From contig JAJYGP010000025.1 of assembly GCA_021785035.1 (NCBI GenBank), forward strand, positions 220,351 through 284,350: DNA of 64,000 nucleotides, written 5' to 3'. The notes beneath the pieces were generated by a model. That model made no database searches and was not told the DNA's origin. It worked only from the letters and a program-made list of their open reading frames with translations. Both the position numbers and the translations under genes were made by a program. Shown piece by piece: positions 53,495 through 63,324 of this stretch (positions are counted from its first letter, which is position 1; each line of letters begins with the position of its first letter). Source of the DNA: Pseudomonadota bacterium. Lineage in GTDB: Bacteria; Pseudomonadota; Gammaproteobacteria; Acidiferrobacterales; Acidiferrobacteraceae.

Positions 53495-54181
53495 ATGAAG
53501 CAACCAAATGAAGAGCTCTCCTGGGAAGACGCGGTGGCCCGTTATCTCCGCGATAATCCCGACTACTTTCAGCGCCACGAAGATCTTTTGGAGATGTTGC
53601 AGATTCCCCACGCGGGCCGTAACGGGGCCTCGTCCCTATTAGAGAGACAGGTGGCCTTGCTGCGGGCGCGAATCACAGCCAAGGATCGGGAGCGGCAAGG
53701 GTTTTTGGGGGTGGCGCGCGATAACGACGCCCTAGCCGAAAAGCTGCACCGACTGGCTGTGGCCTTAATCGACGCCTTAACGCTCGACGATGTATTTGGG
53801 TGCGTTTACGATCTCGGGCGCCATGAGTTGCAACTCGATGTCGTCGTCATAGTCTTGGGGGTAGACGGCGGTCCGCTCGGGGGTCGCCCCGAGTTCGTGG
53901 CCCCCGACGACCAACGCCTTCGTTTGGCCTTGACGCTGACCCATGACAGGCCTCTGTGCGGACCTAAGCCGGTGTTGGGGGAGGCGCGTGGTTTATTGGG
54001 TGCGCAGGAGTCCGAGATCGGCTCTGTGGCCCTTGTGCCCTTGCGCGATCCCGCCCGTAGCGGGGTTTTGCTCTTAGGGAGCCATGATCCCCAGCGTTTC
54101 CCGGTTGGGGTCGGCACCGTTTACTTGAGCCGGTTGGGCGAGCTTTTGATGCGTGCTGCCGCCCGCCAATTGAACCGCTAA
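53495..54181 (+). CDS. DUF484 family protein
   Basis: A protein of 228 residues with the DUF484 start VARYLRDNPDYFQRHEDLLEMLQIPH and a GAF-like C-terminal region (SEIGSVALVPL, RSGVLLLGSHDPQRFPVGVGTVYLSRLGELL). It is conserved between dapF and xerC in gammaproteobacteria; function unknown. Ten bases after dapF. Confidence 0.93.
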   Translation: MKQPNEELSWEDAVARYLRDNPDYFQRHEDLLEMLQIPHAGRNGASSLLERQVALLRARITAKDRERQGFLGVARDNDALAEKLHRLAVALIDALTLDDVFGCVYDLGRHELQLDVVVIVLGVDGGPLGGRPEFVAPDDQRLRLALTLTHDRPLCGPKPVLGEARGLLGAQESEIGSVALVPLRDPARSGVLLLGSHDPQRFPVGVGTVYLSRLGELLMRAAARQLNR

Positions 54182-54193
54182 GGGGCGTATCAC

Positions 54194-55084
54194 ATGGGTG
54201 CTTGTGCGTGGTCTCAGGCGATAGAAGACTGTATCGCAAGGCTCCGGTTCGAGCGCCGTTATTCGTCCCATACGCTCAGCGCGTATCGGATCGATCTCGA
54301 GCGCCTAGCAGCCTACGCCGTGTCCGAGTCCTGTCTTGTGCTCGAAGAGATGACGCCGGACATGGCCCGGCGCTTTGTCTCGACATTGCATCGCAGCGGG
54401 CACCAAGGCCGAAGTATTGCACGATCCTTAGCCGCGGCCCGCACTCTGTATCGGGAACTCGGGCTCGCGACCAACCCATTTCGCGGCATCAAGGCCCCGC
54501 GTTCCCCCAAGCGCTTGCCGACCGATCTCAGCGTCGATCAACTGCAGGGTCTTTTGCGCGACCAACCGACCACCCCACTCGAGATACGGGACCTAGCGCT
54601 GGTGGAGCTTTTATATGGGGCGGGCCTACGTCTGTCCGAGCTTGTTGGTCTCCGTCTCACCGAGCTTGATTTGGCCGAGGGTTTGGTGCGCGTAACCGGC
54701 AAGGGTAAGCGCGAGCGGCTTGTCCCTATCGGACGGGCCGCTTCGGCCGCGCTGAAGGCATGGCTCCCTTTGCGCTCGGAAGGGGACCCTTTGGGTCCAG
54801 TCTTTACCGGGCGTGGCGGCCGTCCCCTGGGGGCCCGCGCCATCCAAAAGCGGCTCGCCGTCTTCGCAAGAAACCGCGGCCTCCCCGTTCCGCTGCACCC
54901 GCATATGCTGCGGCATTCATTTGCCAGCCACATTCTCCAGTCGAGCCAAGATTTGCGGGCGGTTCAGGAGTTACTTGGGCATGCTCATTTGACCACGACC
55001 CAGATCTACACCCATCTCGATTTCCAGCAGCTCGCTCGCGTCTACGATACCGCCCACCCCCGCGCGCGCCGCAAACCGCGTTAA
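54194..55084 (+). CDS. xerC: Tyrosine recombinase XerC
   Basis: A protein of 296 residues, one half of the XerCD recombinase that resolves chromosome dimers at dif. N-terminal SAM-like domain (YSSHTLSAYRIDLERLAAYA) and catalytic domain with Arg in YGAGLRLSELVGL, HPHMLRHSFASHIL (HxxR), LGHAHLTTTQIYTHL (His and the nucleophilic Tyr). Position after DUF484 and before hslVU is the usual one. Confidence 0.95.
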   Translation: MGACAWSQAIEDCIARLRFERRYSSHTLSAYRIDLERLAAYAVSESCLVLEEMTPDMARRFVSTLHRSGHQGRSIARSLAAARTLYRELGLATNPFRGIKAPRSPKRLPTDLSVDQLQGLLRDQPTTPLEIRDLALVELLYGAGLRLSELVGLRLTELDLAEGLVRVTGKGKRERLVPIGRAASAALKAWLPLRSEGDPLGPVFTGRGGRPLGARAIQKRLAVFARNRGLPVPLHPHMLRHSFASHILQSSQDLRAVQELLGHAHLTTTQIYTHLDFQQLARVYDTAHPRARRKPR

Positions 55085-55369
55085 AGATCGCGCCCCGTGC
55101 TTCGGTAGCAACACCTCTCTCAGGGGCTGTGCCTGACAACAAGAGGCATCTCGCGCTGGTTTGGACCGTTCCTTAAGGCGTGCGGCCCCGTCGGCTGCTT
55201 AGGCTCATGGGCGCAAGCGGACTCAAGATTCACCACGGCATTGCGCGTTCCCTGCTCAAGCGGCACCGCCGAAACCAAGGGTGTGGCCTGGCTTGATCTC
55301 TCGTCCAAGGCTTGTCTTTACCGATTCGCGTCACCACATTACGGTTTGGAGCCATATGAGGGGGCGCGG
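55085..55369. other. Leader region upstream of hslV
   Basis: A 285-base gap that must hold the hslVU promoter. I looked for a CTTGAAA/CCCCAT sigma-32 pair and found no acceptable one, although hslVU is heat-induced in related bacteria. ATG or GTG codons in frame with hslV here belong to the over-extended track ORF. Confidence 0.5.
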
Positions 55370-55912
55370 TTGGAACAATTTCACGGAACTACCATTCTGT
55401 CCGTCCGACGCAACGGCGCAGTCGTCATCGGCGGCGATGGGCAAGTCACCATGGGTCATACCATCATGAAGGCCAACGCCCGCAAGGTGCGCAGATTATA
55501 CAAGGACAATATTGTGGCTGGTTTCGCCGGCGGAACGGCCGATGCCTTCACCTTGTTCGAGCGTTTTGAGGCCAAACTCGAAAAGCATCAGGGCCATCTG
55601 ACGCGGGCGGCGGTGGAATTAGCCAAAGATTGGCGCACTGATCGGCTTCTGCGGCGCTTGGAGGCCCTGCTTGCAGTAGCTGACAAAACAGCGTCTTTGA
55701 TCCTTACCGGCAATGGCGACGTCATTGAGCCGGAGGAAGGCCTGATCGCGATTGGCTCGGGGGGGCCTTATGCCCAGGCCGCGGCCCGCGCCCTTTTGGC
55801 CCATACTTCATTGTCGGCGCGCGAGGTGGTCGAGAAATCGCTCCATATCGCCGGCGATATTTGCCTTTACACCAACCACAATCTCTGCATTGAAGAGCTG
55901 GGGACGCCCTGA
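55370..55912 (+). CDS. hslV: HslV, peptidase subunit of the HslVU protease
   Basis: Start chosen at TTG 55370, preceded by GAGGGGG at good spacing, giving 180 residues starting M(L)[15 protein letters not shown]; the track start at 55241 adds 43 unlikely residues. The catalytic Thr is the first of GTTILSV, so a six-residue propeptide must be removed, as in the MEQ-type HslV of other proteobacteria. [13 protein letters not shown] and [12 protein letters not shown] are also diagnostic. Ends in TGATG with hslU. Confidence 0.95.
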   Translation: MEQFHGTTILSVRRNGAVVIGGDGQVTMGHTIMKANARKVRRLYKDNIVAGFAGGTADAFTLFERFEAKLEKHQGHLTRAAVELAKDWRTDRLLRRLEALLAVADKTASLILTGNGDVIEPEEGLIAIGSGGPYAQAAARALLAHTSLSAREVVEKSLHIAGDICLYTNHNLCIEELGTP

Positions 55913-57255
55913 TGTCGGATATGACGCCGCGGGAAATCGTACAAGAACTCGACAAACATATCGTCGGCCAGGGGGCGGCCAAGCGCGCGGTCGCGATCGC
56001 GCTGCGTAATCGTTGGCGGCGAGCGCAGGTTCAAGACTTGGATTTACGCAGCGAAATCACGCCCAAAAACATTCTCATGATCGGTCCGACAGGTTGCGGC
56101 AAGACCGAGATCGCGCGCCGCCTTGCGCGGCTTGCCCAGGCCCCGTTTTTGAAGGTCGAGGCGACCAAGTTCACCGAGGTCGGTTATGTGGGTCGGGATG
56201 TGGACTCGATCGTTCGCGACCTCGTCGAAATCGCGGTCAAGATGATACGGTCCCAAGAGGTCGAACGTGTGCGTAACCAGGCCGAGGACGCTGCCGAGGA
56301 ACGAGTGCTCGATGTGTTGGTCCCGCGGGCACGCGACAGCGCCTACACGATGGGCCGGTCGGACGCGGACCACGAGGGCGGAGCGGCCCGACAACGCTTT
56401 CGCCAGAGATTACGAGCCGGCGAGTTGAATGAAACGGAGATCGAGATCGAGCTTCATCCGGTCCCCGCCGGCATTGAGATCTTTGCGCCTCCGGGCATGG
56501 AGGAGATGACAAGCCAACTCCAAGGGATGTTCCAGAATCTCGGCAACAAGCACCCCAAGCTCCGCAAGGTTCGGGTGCGCGAAGCTATGAAGTTACTGAC
56601 GGAAGAGGAGGCTGCGCGCTTAGTCAACGAGGAGGACCTTAAGGCCCGGGCGGTCGACCGCGTCGAGCAGCACGGCATTGTCTTTATCGACGAGATCGAT
56701 AAGATCGTGGGTCGTTCCGAAAGTCAGGGTCCACAAGTCTCCCGGGAAGGCGTCCAGCGGGATTTGTTGCCGCTTGTCGAGGGGTCGACGGTATCGACCA
56801 AATATGGAATGGTGCGCACCGATCATATTCTTTTTATCGCCTCCGGCGCCTTTCATGTGGCGCGGCCGTCCGATTTGATCCCCGAACTGCAGGGTCGTCT
56901 CCCCATTCGGGTGGAGCTCGACGCCCTCACCGCCGACGATTTCGAGCACATACTCAAAGACACTCATGCCTCATTGACCGTCCAATATGCGGCGCTTTTG
57001 GCAACCGAAGGGTTCGTGCTCAGCTTTACGCCGGATGGCATACGGCGCATTGCGGAGCTTGCCTTTCAGGTCAACGAGCGGACCGAAAATATTGGCGCCC
57101 GAAGGCTCCATACCGTCATGGAGCGCCTTCTGGAGACCCTTTCATACGAAGCCCCGGACAAGAGCGGGGCTTCGCTGTCGGTTGATGGGGCTTATGTCGA
57201 TAAGCACCTCGAGGCCTTGGTTGGTAACGAAGACCTGGCCCGCTATATCCTCTAG
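55912..57255 (+). CDS. hslU: HslU, ATPase subunit of the HslVU protease
   Basis: A protein of 447 residues, AAA+ unfoldase that feeds HslV. Start [21 protein letters not shown]; Walker [16 protein letters not shown]; Walker [15 protein letters not shown]; sensor region [14 protein letters not shown]-like [14 protein letters not shown]-terminal RYIL that docks into HslV (ARYIL). The I domain (between the Walker motifs) is present. Overlaps hslV by one base. Confidence 0.97.
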   Translation: MSDMTPREIVQELDKHIVGQGAAKRAVAIALRNRWRRAQVQDLDLRSEITPKNILMIGPTGCGKTEIARRLARLAQAPFLKVEATKFTEVGYVGRDVDSIVRDLVEIAVKMIRSQEVERVRNQAEDAAEERVLDVLVPRARDSAYTMGRSDADHEGGAARQRFRQRLRAGELNETEIEIELHPVPAGIEIFAPPGMEEMTSQLQGMFQNLGNKHPKLRKVRVREAMKLLTEEEAARLVNEEDLKARAVDRVEQHGIVFIDEIDKIVGRSESQGPQVSREGVQRDLLPLVEGSTVSTKYGMVRTDHILFIASGAFHVARPSDLIPELQGRLPIRVELDALTADDFEHILKDTHASLTVQYAALLATEGFVLSFTPDGIRRIAELAFQVNERTENIGARRLHTVMERLLETLSYEAPDKSGASLSVDGAYVDKHLEALVGNEDLARYIL

Positions 57256-57292
57256 GTTCGCCCGCGCGCGGCCTTCAAGGCGCTTGGTAAAA

Positions 57293-59647
57293 TCAGGCCG
57301 CGATGTTCCCTTTGGGGGTCCTGTCGTCGTGTAGTAGGGGGACCTTTATTAGGTCGAGCAGCACGATATAGGCGAAGGTAAATGCCAGCAGTGCGCCTAT
57401 GTACGACCACGGTATAGGGGCCATTAAGACCCCAAAGTGCGCGAACAGCGAGATCAGTACGATATCGGATCCACTGGCGATCAAAAGATATTTACCGGGT
57501 CGCGAGGACCAAAAGTATGAGCGTTCGCGCACCAGAAACACGTTGGCGAGTCCCGAGAAGACAAGACCCAAAAAGCTCAAGGTCTGGAGGTTCGCGATCG
57601 GCAGTGCCAGCACATCTTTGCCGACCAGAAAGACCGCGAATATATAGACAAGCCAAGCGATCGCGATAATGACCGCAGTCTTTATGAGGACCCTGACGTT
57701 CCAGATGTCCGGTTGCGGCGAGACACGTACGTTGTCGTTCGCGATCGACATCGTCACAAAGTCATTGGCAAACAGCAGCAACAACACCAAAAGCGGCGTT
57801 ACGACAAACTGCCGAAAGACGATGAGCCCGATGCTCAGAAAGACCGCGACCTGGATCGTCTTGACGATCTTGTTCAGTGTATATGTCAAAAGTCGCTGGT
57901 AGACCCGTCGCCCGGTTTTTACCGCTTCCACGACACCTTTGAGCCCCGAATCCGTCAGCACCATGCTGGCGGCGGCCTTGGCCACATCCGTCGCCGTCGA
58001 TACCGCGATCCCGACCTCTGCCTGCTTTAAGGCCGGCGCGTCGTTTACGCCGTCACCTGTCATGCCGACCGTGTGGCCGATGTTCTGGAACGTCTGAACG
58101 AGCCGGTATTTATCTTCGGGGTAAACCCCCGCATACACGTCGCAGATGGTACCGGCCGCGATTTCCTCACGTCCCCCCATCCGGACGCTTTCCATGCCCA
58201 GTTCGGCGGCCACCACGCGGGCGGTGGCCAGACTGTCGCCGGTGACCATGCGCACCCGGACCCCAAGCTTTCTAAGCTCCGCTATGATGGCGCGGGCCTC
58301 CGGCCGCGGCGGATCCGCCAAGGCCAGAAGTCCCTGGAACCGCAACTGTCCATCGGGCCCCGCAGCGACTCCAAGAACCCGTGCCCCGCTCGCCGCAAGG
58401 TCGGAAATCGCTGATTCCCAAAACGATCCCTCGACCCCAGCCAATTTGGCGACCACATGGGGTGCGCCCTTTATCGCGCGCCACGGCGCGCCTTCATGCA
58501 TAAACGTGGCTTCGGATCGCTTTGTGCTCGGATCGAAAGGCACAAAACTCGTTTTTTCCGGGAGCTTTACGCCCTTTTCTTTCAGGCTTTCGAGGATCGC
58601 CTTATCGAGCGGGTCTTGGGTGCGTTCGTCGGAGGCAAGCCCTCCCATGAAAACAAGATCCGCGTCTTCTATGCCGTCGGCTGACTGGATCGCCGACAGT
58701 GTCAGTTCGTTTAAGGTTAAAGTCCCGGTCTTGTCGCTACAGAGCTCGTTCATCGCCGCCGATTCCTCGATGGCGGCCAGTCGCGTCAGCAGCACGCCTT
58801 TGCTCGAAAGATCGAGCGAGGCGACAGCACTCGTCAGCGTAAAGGTAGCGGTCAAGGCCACCGGCACCGACGCCACGAGCAAAATAAGCGCAAATGGCAT
58901 CACCTGCATCAGGTTGAGGTGGGTCGTGACGGCGTAGACCAGGATCGCGACCACCAAGGCCGCGTCCATCATAAGAAGGTAGCGCACGATCGACATCACG
59001 AGCGCCTCGGCGTGCCCTCGGCTTCCGGCCCCGCGCATGAGCTCGGCGGTCTTTCCGAAGTAGCTATGGCTGCCGGTTGCCGTAATCGTCCCGCTCGCCT
59101 CCCCCCGGCGCAAAACCGATCCCGAATAGACGGTATCCCCGGGCTCGCGTTCGACCGGAACCGACTCGCCGGTCAGTGCGGATTGGTCGACCAGTACTTG
59201 ACCTTCGACCAAGGTAAGGTCGGCTGGAGCGAAATCGCCGACCCGTAAATGCACGTAATCGCCCGGCACGAGCTCGGCCGATGGGATCTGGATCCAGGCC
59301 CCATCGCGCAGTACCCGGGCCATGATTTGCAACTTATTACGAAGCATATTGAGCGCGTTCTGGGCCTTTTGTTGATGCATGAAGCCAAGAACCGCGTTAA
59401 AGAGTAGCAGAAAGGCGATGATGGTGGCCTCGATGCGGTTCCCCAAAATCAGCTCCAGCACTAAGGTTGCTTCCAGCATCCAGGGAACCGGCCCCCATAA
59501 TTTCTTGAAAAATAGTCGAAAGGGGTTGGGCTTATCTTCACGGATGATATTGGGCCCGAATTCGGCAAGAGCCTTTGCGACCTCCGCTTGGCTTAAGCCC
59601 TTGGGCCGTTGTTGCCCAGCCGCGTTTTCTTGTGCTTGGCTTTCCAT
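57293..59647 (-). CDS. Plasma-membrane-type P-type H+-ATPase
   Basis: ATG 59647 has GGGGA at the right distance and gives 784 residues. Type IIIA P-ATPase features: LSQAEVAKALAEFGPNII, LTGESVPVE, phosphorylation site CSDKTGTLTLNEL, hinge MTGDGVNDAPALKQADVG-like MTGDGVNDAPALKQAEVG, and eight to ten membrane segments. The KGVLLTRLAAIEE stretch and total length match bacterial and archaeal homologues of the fungal proton pump. It would expel protons from the cytoplasm, fitting an acidophile. Confidence 0.9.
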   Translation of the reverse strand: MESQAQENAAGQQRPKGLSQAEVAKALAEFGPNIIREDKPNPFRLFFKKLWGPVPWMLEATLVLELILGNRIEATIIAFLLLFNAVLGFMHQQKAQNALNMLRNKLQIMARVLRDGAWIQIPSAELVPGDYVHLRVGDFAPADLTLVEGQVLVDQSALTGESVPVEREPGDTVYSGSVLRRGEASGTITATGSHSYFGKTAELMRGAGSRGHAEALVMSIVRYLLMMDAALVVAILVYAVTTHLNLMQVMPFALILLVASVPVALTATFTLTSAVASLDLSSKGVLLTRLAAIEESAAMNELCSDKTGTLTLNELTLSAIQSADGIEDADLVFMGGLASDERTQDPLDKAILESLKEKGVKLPEKTSFVPFDPSTKRSEATFMHEGAPWRAIKGAPHVVAKLAGVEGSFWESAISDLAASGARVLGVAAGPDGQLRFQGLLALADPPRPEARAIIAELRKLGVRVRMVTGDSLATARVVAAELGMESVRMGGREEIAAGTICDVYAGVYPEDKYRLVQTFQNIGHTVGMTGDGVNDAPALKQAEVGIAVSTATDVAKAAASMVLTDSGLKGVVEAVKTGRRVYQRLLTYTLNKIVKTIQVAVFLSIGLIVFRQFVVTPLLVLLLLFANDFVTMSIANDNVRVSPQPDIWNVRVLIKTAVIIAIAWLVYIFAVFLVGKDVLALPIANLQTLSFLGLVFSGLANVFLVRERSYFWSSRPGKYLLIASGSDIVLISLFAHFGVLMAPIPWSYIGALLAFTFAYIVLLDLIKVPLLHDDRTPKGNIAA

Positions 59648-59698
59648 CGCTGTCCCCTTCGGATCGGTCTGTTGTGTCATCACGGGCTATCGCAAGGC

Positions 59699-60190
59699 CT
59701 AGCGGCGTGGCTTCAGGTCGGTCTTCGCTCCTTCCTGGCCGAATTTTCTGTCGAATGTTTCCTTCAAAACCGCCTTATGTACGTCGCCGATGCTAAGGAT
59801 TCCTACAAGCCGCTTGCCGACCGCGACCGGGATACGACGGATTTTATGCGCGATCATGACCGCGACCGCGCGTAGGATCGGGTCGTCAGGGCCGACGGTA
59901 AAGACATGTTGCGTCATAAATTCCGAGACGCGCGCGTCCAATACGTCATGGAATTCCTTTTCGAGATCGTCAAATGCTACGGATTGGGAAATCTGAATGG
60001 CGTCGTCGATCTTTGGGTACATGGCGCGGAGGACATCTTTCTCGGATACGACTCCGACGATAGTGCCGTCATCCGTCACCACCGGGAGGCCGCTTATGTG
60101 ATAAAAGCCGAGCAAGGTAGCAACGTCGCGAATGGCGCTGCTGGGCTTGACCGTCTTTACCTTCGTGGTCATGACATCTTTTACCATCAT
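59699..60190 (-). CDS. Tandem CBS-domain protein
   Basis: Start ATG 60190 (or 60187), with GGAG upstream, gives about 163 residues. Two CBS domains: MTTKVKTVKPSSAIRDVATLLGFYHISGLPVVTDDGTIVGVVSEKDVLRAMY, and MTQHVFTVGPDDPILRAVAVMIAHKIRRIPVAVGKRLVGILSIGDVHKAV. CBS pairs bind adenine nucleotides and often regulate transporters. It lies 51 bases upstream of the H+-ATPase on the same strand, so it may sense energy state for it (inference). Confidence 0.88.
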   Translation of the reverse strand: MMVKDVMTTKVKTVKPSSAIRDVATLLGFYHISGLPVVTDDGTIVGVVSEKDVLRAMYPKIDDAIQISQSVAFDDLEKEFHDVLDARVSEFMTQHVFTVGPDDPILRAVAVMIAHKIRRIPVAVGKRLVGILSIGDVHKAVLKETFDRKFGQEGAKTDLKPRR

Positions 60191-60834
60191 GGCGTTATCT
60201 CCGATCGCCGATTGGGTCGGCGCAAGGTGGATGAGCAAAAATCAAAATGTGTTTATAAGTCTCCCATTATATTTAGCGGCCGGTTTTATCACCGTATAAA
60301 ACGAGCGAATGACAGAGCGCTATTATGCAACGGTTGGTTTCCCGACTATAGGACGAGACGTCTTTCATCGCAAGTTGTGACTGCGTACTAAGGCCACGAT
60401 ACGCGGGTAAGGATGCCTATAAGACCCGGGTCAAATCGAAGTGATGGCCGTTGTCGTCATGTGAAAGATAGTGAAGAACTAAAGATATATAGAAGTATTG
60501 ATGGATATCAAAGCGACGAGTCCGGAGCGGGCGACGCTTATGAAAGCTGGGGCGCGGCCTTACTTTGGGCGCGAGCTGCGTCACTTGAGTATCACTGCGC
60601 CCACGTCTATGGGCAAAACCGTTTGGCGGAAGATGGCGGCTATGGCGCAGCTGGGAAGGCGGCGCGCTGCCCGGCGCAGCCATGAAGCGGACGGCATGGG
60701 TTCGGCACCGGGGCCTTTGGGCGGTCATGGGTCCGCGTCCGGGGTCGGCAGTTCGGGACGTGGAGATCGCAACGGCGCGTTCGAGAACCGTTCGGGGTGC
60801 TTAGCGATATGCCGATAAAAAGACTTGTTTTCCG
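60191..60834. other. Intergenic region, no confident gene
   Basis: About 640 bases between the CBS gene and the hsp20 promoter. 60240-60330 is AT-rich and may hold the CBS/ATPase promoter. ORF 60498-60818 (plus) has no SD and a Gly/Arg-rich end, and I do not accept it. Confidence 0.5.
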
Positions 60835-60862
60835 CTTGAAAAATTGTCTTTGGCCCCCAAAT
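60835..60862 (+). promoter_or_regulatory. Sigma-32 (RpoH) promoter of hsp20
   Basis: CTTGAAA (60835-60841) exactly as in the sigma-32 -35 consensus, 13 bases, then CCCCAAAT (60855-60862) against CCCCATNT. The hsp20 ATG is 58 bases downstream of the -10. Confidence 0.85.
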
Positions 60863-60920
60863 ATTGCCCATGCCGGGGAAGCTTCCCGGGGAACCTGAGG
60901 AGACTAAGGAGGTGGTTACT

Positions 60921-61370
60921 ATGACTGCATTAATGCAAAGCCCGAGTAATTCCGGATGGACTCTTGTAAACGATGAGCTGGATAATTTGCTTGAGGGGTT
61001 TTTCCGGCCGCTACGCCGCCGCCCTGAAGGGGCGCCATCAACCGGGGCCGTGCCCGCCATGGATGTGACGGAGCGCGAGAATGAGTATCTGATTCGGATG
61101 GACATGCCCGGTGTGAGCCGTGAGGACATAGATATCACTTTGGCGGATGGTGTGCTCACCGTCTGTGGCGAAGTGAAGCGCCAGCACGAAGATAAGGCGG
61201 GGGACCGGCTCATCCGTGAAGAGCGGTGCTACGGTAAGTTGTCGCGGAGCGTACGTTTGGGTTCACATATCAACGAAAAGCAGGTGGCCGCGAATTACAA
61301 AGACGGGGTTCTTGAGCTTACCTTGCCGAAGGCCGAAGAGGTAAAACCGAAGAAGATCACCGTCTCTTAA
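60921..61370 (+). CDS. Small heat-shock protein Hsp20
   Basis: ATG 60921 follows AGGAGGTGG and gives 149 residues; the track start at 60864 lies in the leader. The alpha-crystallin domain runs from about residue 48 (VPAMDVTERENEYLIRMDMPGVSREDIDITLADGVLTVCGE) to GVLELTLPKAEE. C-terminal KPKKITVS carries the I-x-V motif. An ATP-independent holdase. Confidence 0.95.
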   Translation: MTALMQSPSNSGWTLVNDELDNLLEGFFRPLRRRPEGAPSTGAVPAMDVTERENEYLIRMDMPGVSREDIDITLADGVLTVCGEVKRQHEDKAGDRLIREERCYGKLSRSVRLGSHINEKQVAANYKDGVLELTLPKAEEVKPKKITVS

Positions 61371-61390
61371 AAAAGTCCGGTGGCGCTTAC

Positions 61391-61415
61391 AGGGCCCCTT
61401 TCCCGGGGCCCTTTT
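61391..61415 (+). terminator. Intrinsic terminator after hsp20
   Basis: AGGGCCCC, TTTCCC, GGGGCCCT, then TTT. Perfect eight-base-pair stem followed by a U-run, 20 bases after the hsp20 stop. Confidence 0.85.
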
Positions 61416-61557
61416 GCGCGGACAAAGACAGGGGCACCCTTGGTTTTCCCGTGGGGTCTCGGGCATCCTTGCCTCTAGGCCTTGTCGTGCCGCGCTCAAA
61501 GTGGCTAAAGAGGCTGACTTCGGAACGGAAATCGGGTAATTTGGATGCCGATCCTAG

Positions 61558-62451
<894 letters not shown>

Positions 62452-62461
62452 GAGAGCTTTT

Positions 62462-62725
62462 ATGGATCAGTCGGCGATAGACCGGTTTTTCGTCCAAACA
62501 CCTTTGCTTGCCTCGTTATGTACACAAAATGGTTGGCCGGACAGCGATTCGCTCAAGGTCGAGGTATTGGAGCGGACCGTGGCCGGGGTTGTATGCGCGG
62601 TGTCCTTTGATGAGATTTTGGTGGAGGGCGCGGGATGCGTCGCTGGACGTGTGCCGTGTTGGGGGCGATTTCGTCTCGATGTGGACCCCGCAGGTCAGGT
62701 GGTGCATGCCGAGCGCGATTCATAG
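62462..62725 (+). CDS. Small hypothetical protein between argB and slmA
   Basis: A protein of 87 residues starting at ATG 62462 with GGAG upstream. It has a short helix (AIDRFFVQTPLLASLC) and a beta-rich half (VVCAVSFDEILVEG, CWGRFRLDVDPAGQVVHAE). Four cysteines; no family recognised. Ten bases after argB and two before slmA, so it is probably co-transcribed. Confidence 0.65.
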   Translation: MDQSAIDRFFVQTPLLASLCTQNGWPDSDSLKVEVLERTVAGVVCAVSFDEILVEGAGCVAGRVPCWGRFRLDVDPAGQVVHAERDS

Positions 62726-62727
62726 TC

Positions 62728-63324
62728 ATGGCCCGTCCACGCCGCGGGGAGCGTCGCCAAGAGATACTAGAGACCCTGGCCCGGCTTCTTGAGGAAACCC
62801 CGGGGGCTCCTATCACCACCGCCCAACTCGCTGCGGCGGTCGGGGTTTCCGAGGCTGCGTTATATCGCCACTTTCCGAGCAAGGCACGGATGTTCGACGG
62901 GCTTTTCGACTTTGTCGAGGAGACCGTTTTTTCGCGTATCAACCGGATCACCGCCGAGGACTTAGCGACACCGGCCAAAGTCGGCCAAGTGCTCCAGCTC
63001 TGGTTGGTTTTCGCCGATAAGAATCATGGTCTAGCTCATCTTCTCCAAGGGAGCGTCCTGGCCGGAGAAAACGAGCGTCTGCGCGAGCGCTTGACGCAGT
63101 TCTATGAGCGCTTTGAGACCCATCTTCGCTTACTGTTACGCGAGGCCCCCTTGCGGCCGGGGATGCCGACGCCGCTGATATGTGCTCAGCTGCTCTTGGC
63201 CGTAGTCGATGGCCGCGTAGCCCAAGCGGTTCGAACCCGCTTTCGCGCATCACCCCTCGTCGACTGGGATCAGCAGTGGGCGGTCTTGCAGGCCGCGCTT
63301 TTCGGGGACAAAAGCGCCGCTTAA
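62728..63324 (+). CDS. slmA: Nucleoid occlusion factor SlmA
   Basis: ATG 62728 gives 198 residues starting MARPRRGERRQEILETLA; the track start is in the previous gene. TetR-type HTH: TTAQLAAAVGVSEAALYRHFPSKARMFDGLFDFVEETVFSRI, close to E. coli SlmA. It binds chromosomal sites and blocks FtsZ assembly over the nucleoid. The position behind argB is typical. Confidence 0.93.
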   Translation: MARPRRGERRQEILETLARLLEETPGAPITTAQLAAAVGVSEAALYRHFPSKARMFDGLFDFVEETVFSRINRITAEDLATPAKVGQVLQLWLVFADKNHGLAHLLQGSVLAGENERLRERLTQFYERFETHLRLLLREAPLRPGMPTPLICAQLLLAVVDGRVAQAVRTRFRASPLVDWDQQWAVLQAALFGDKSAA

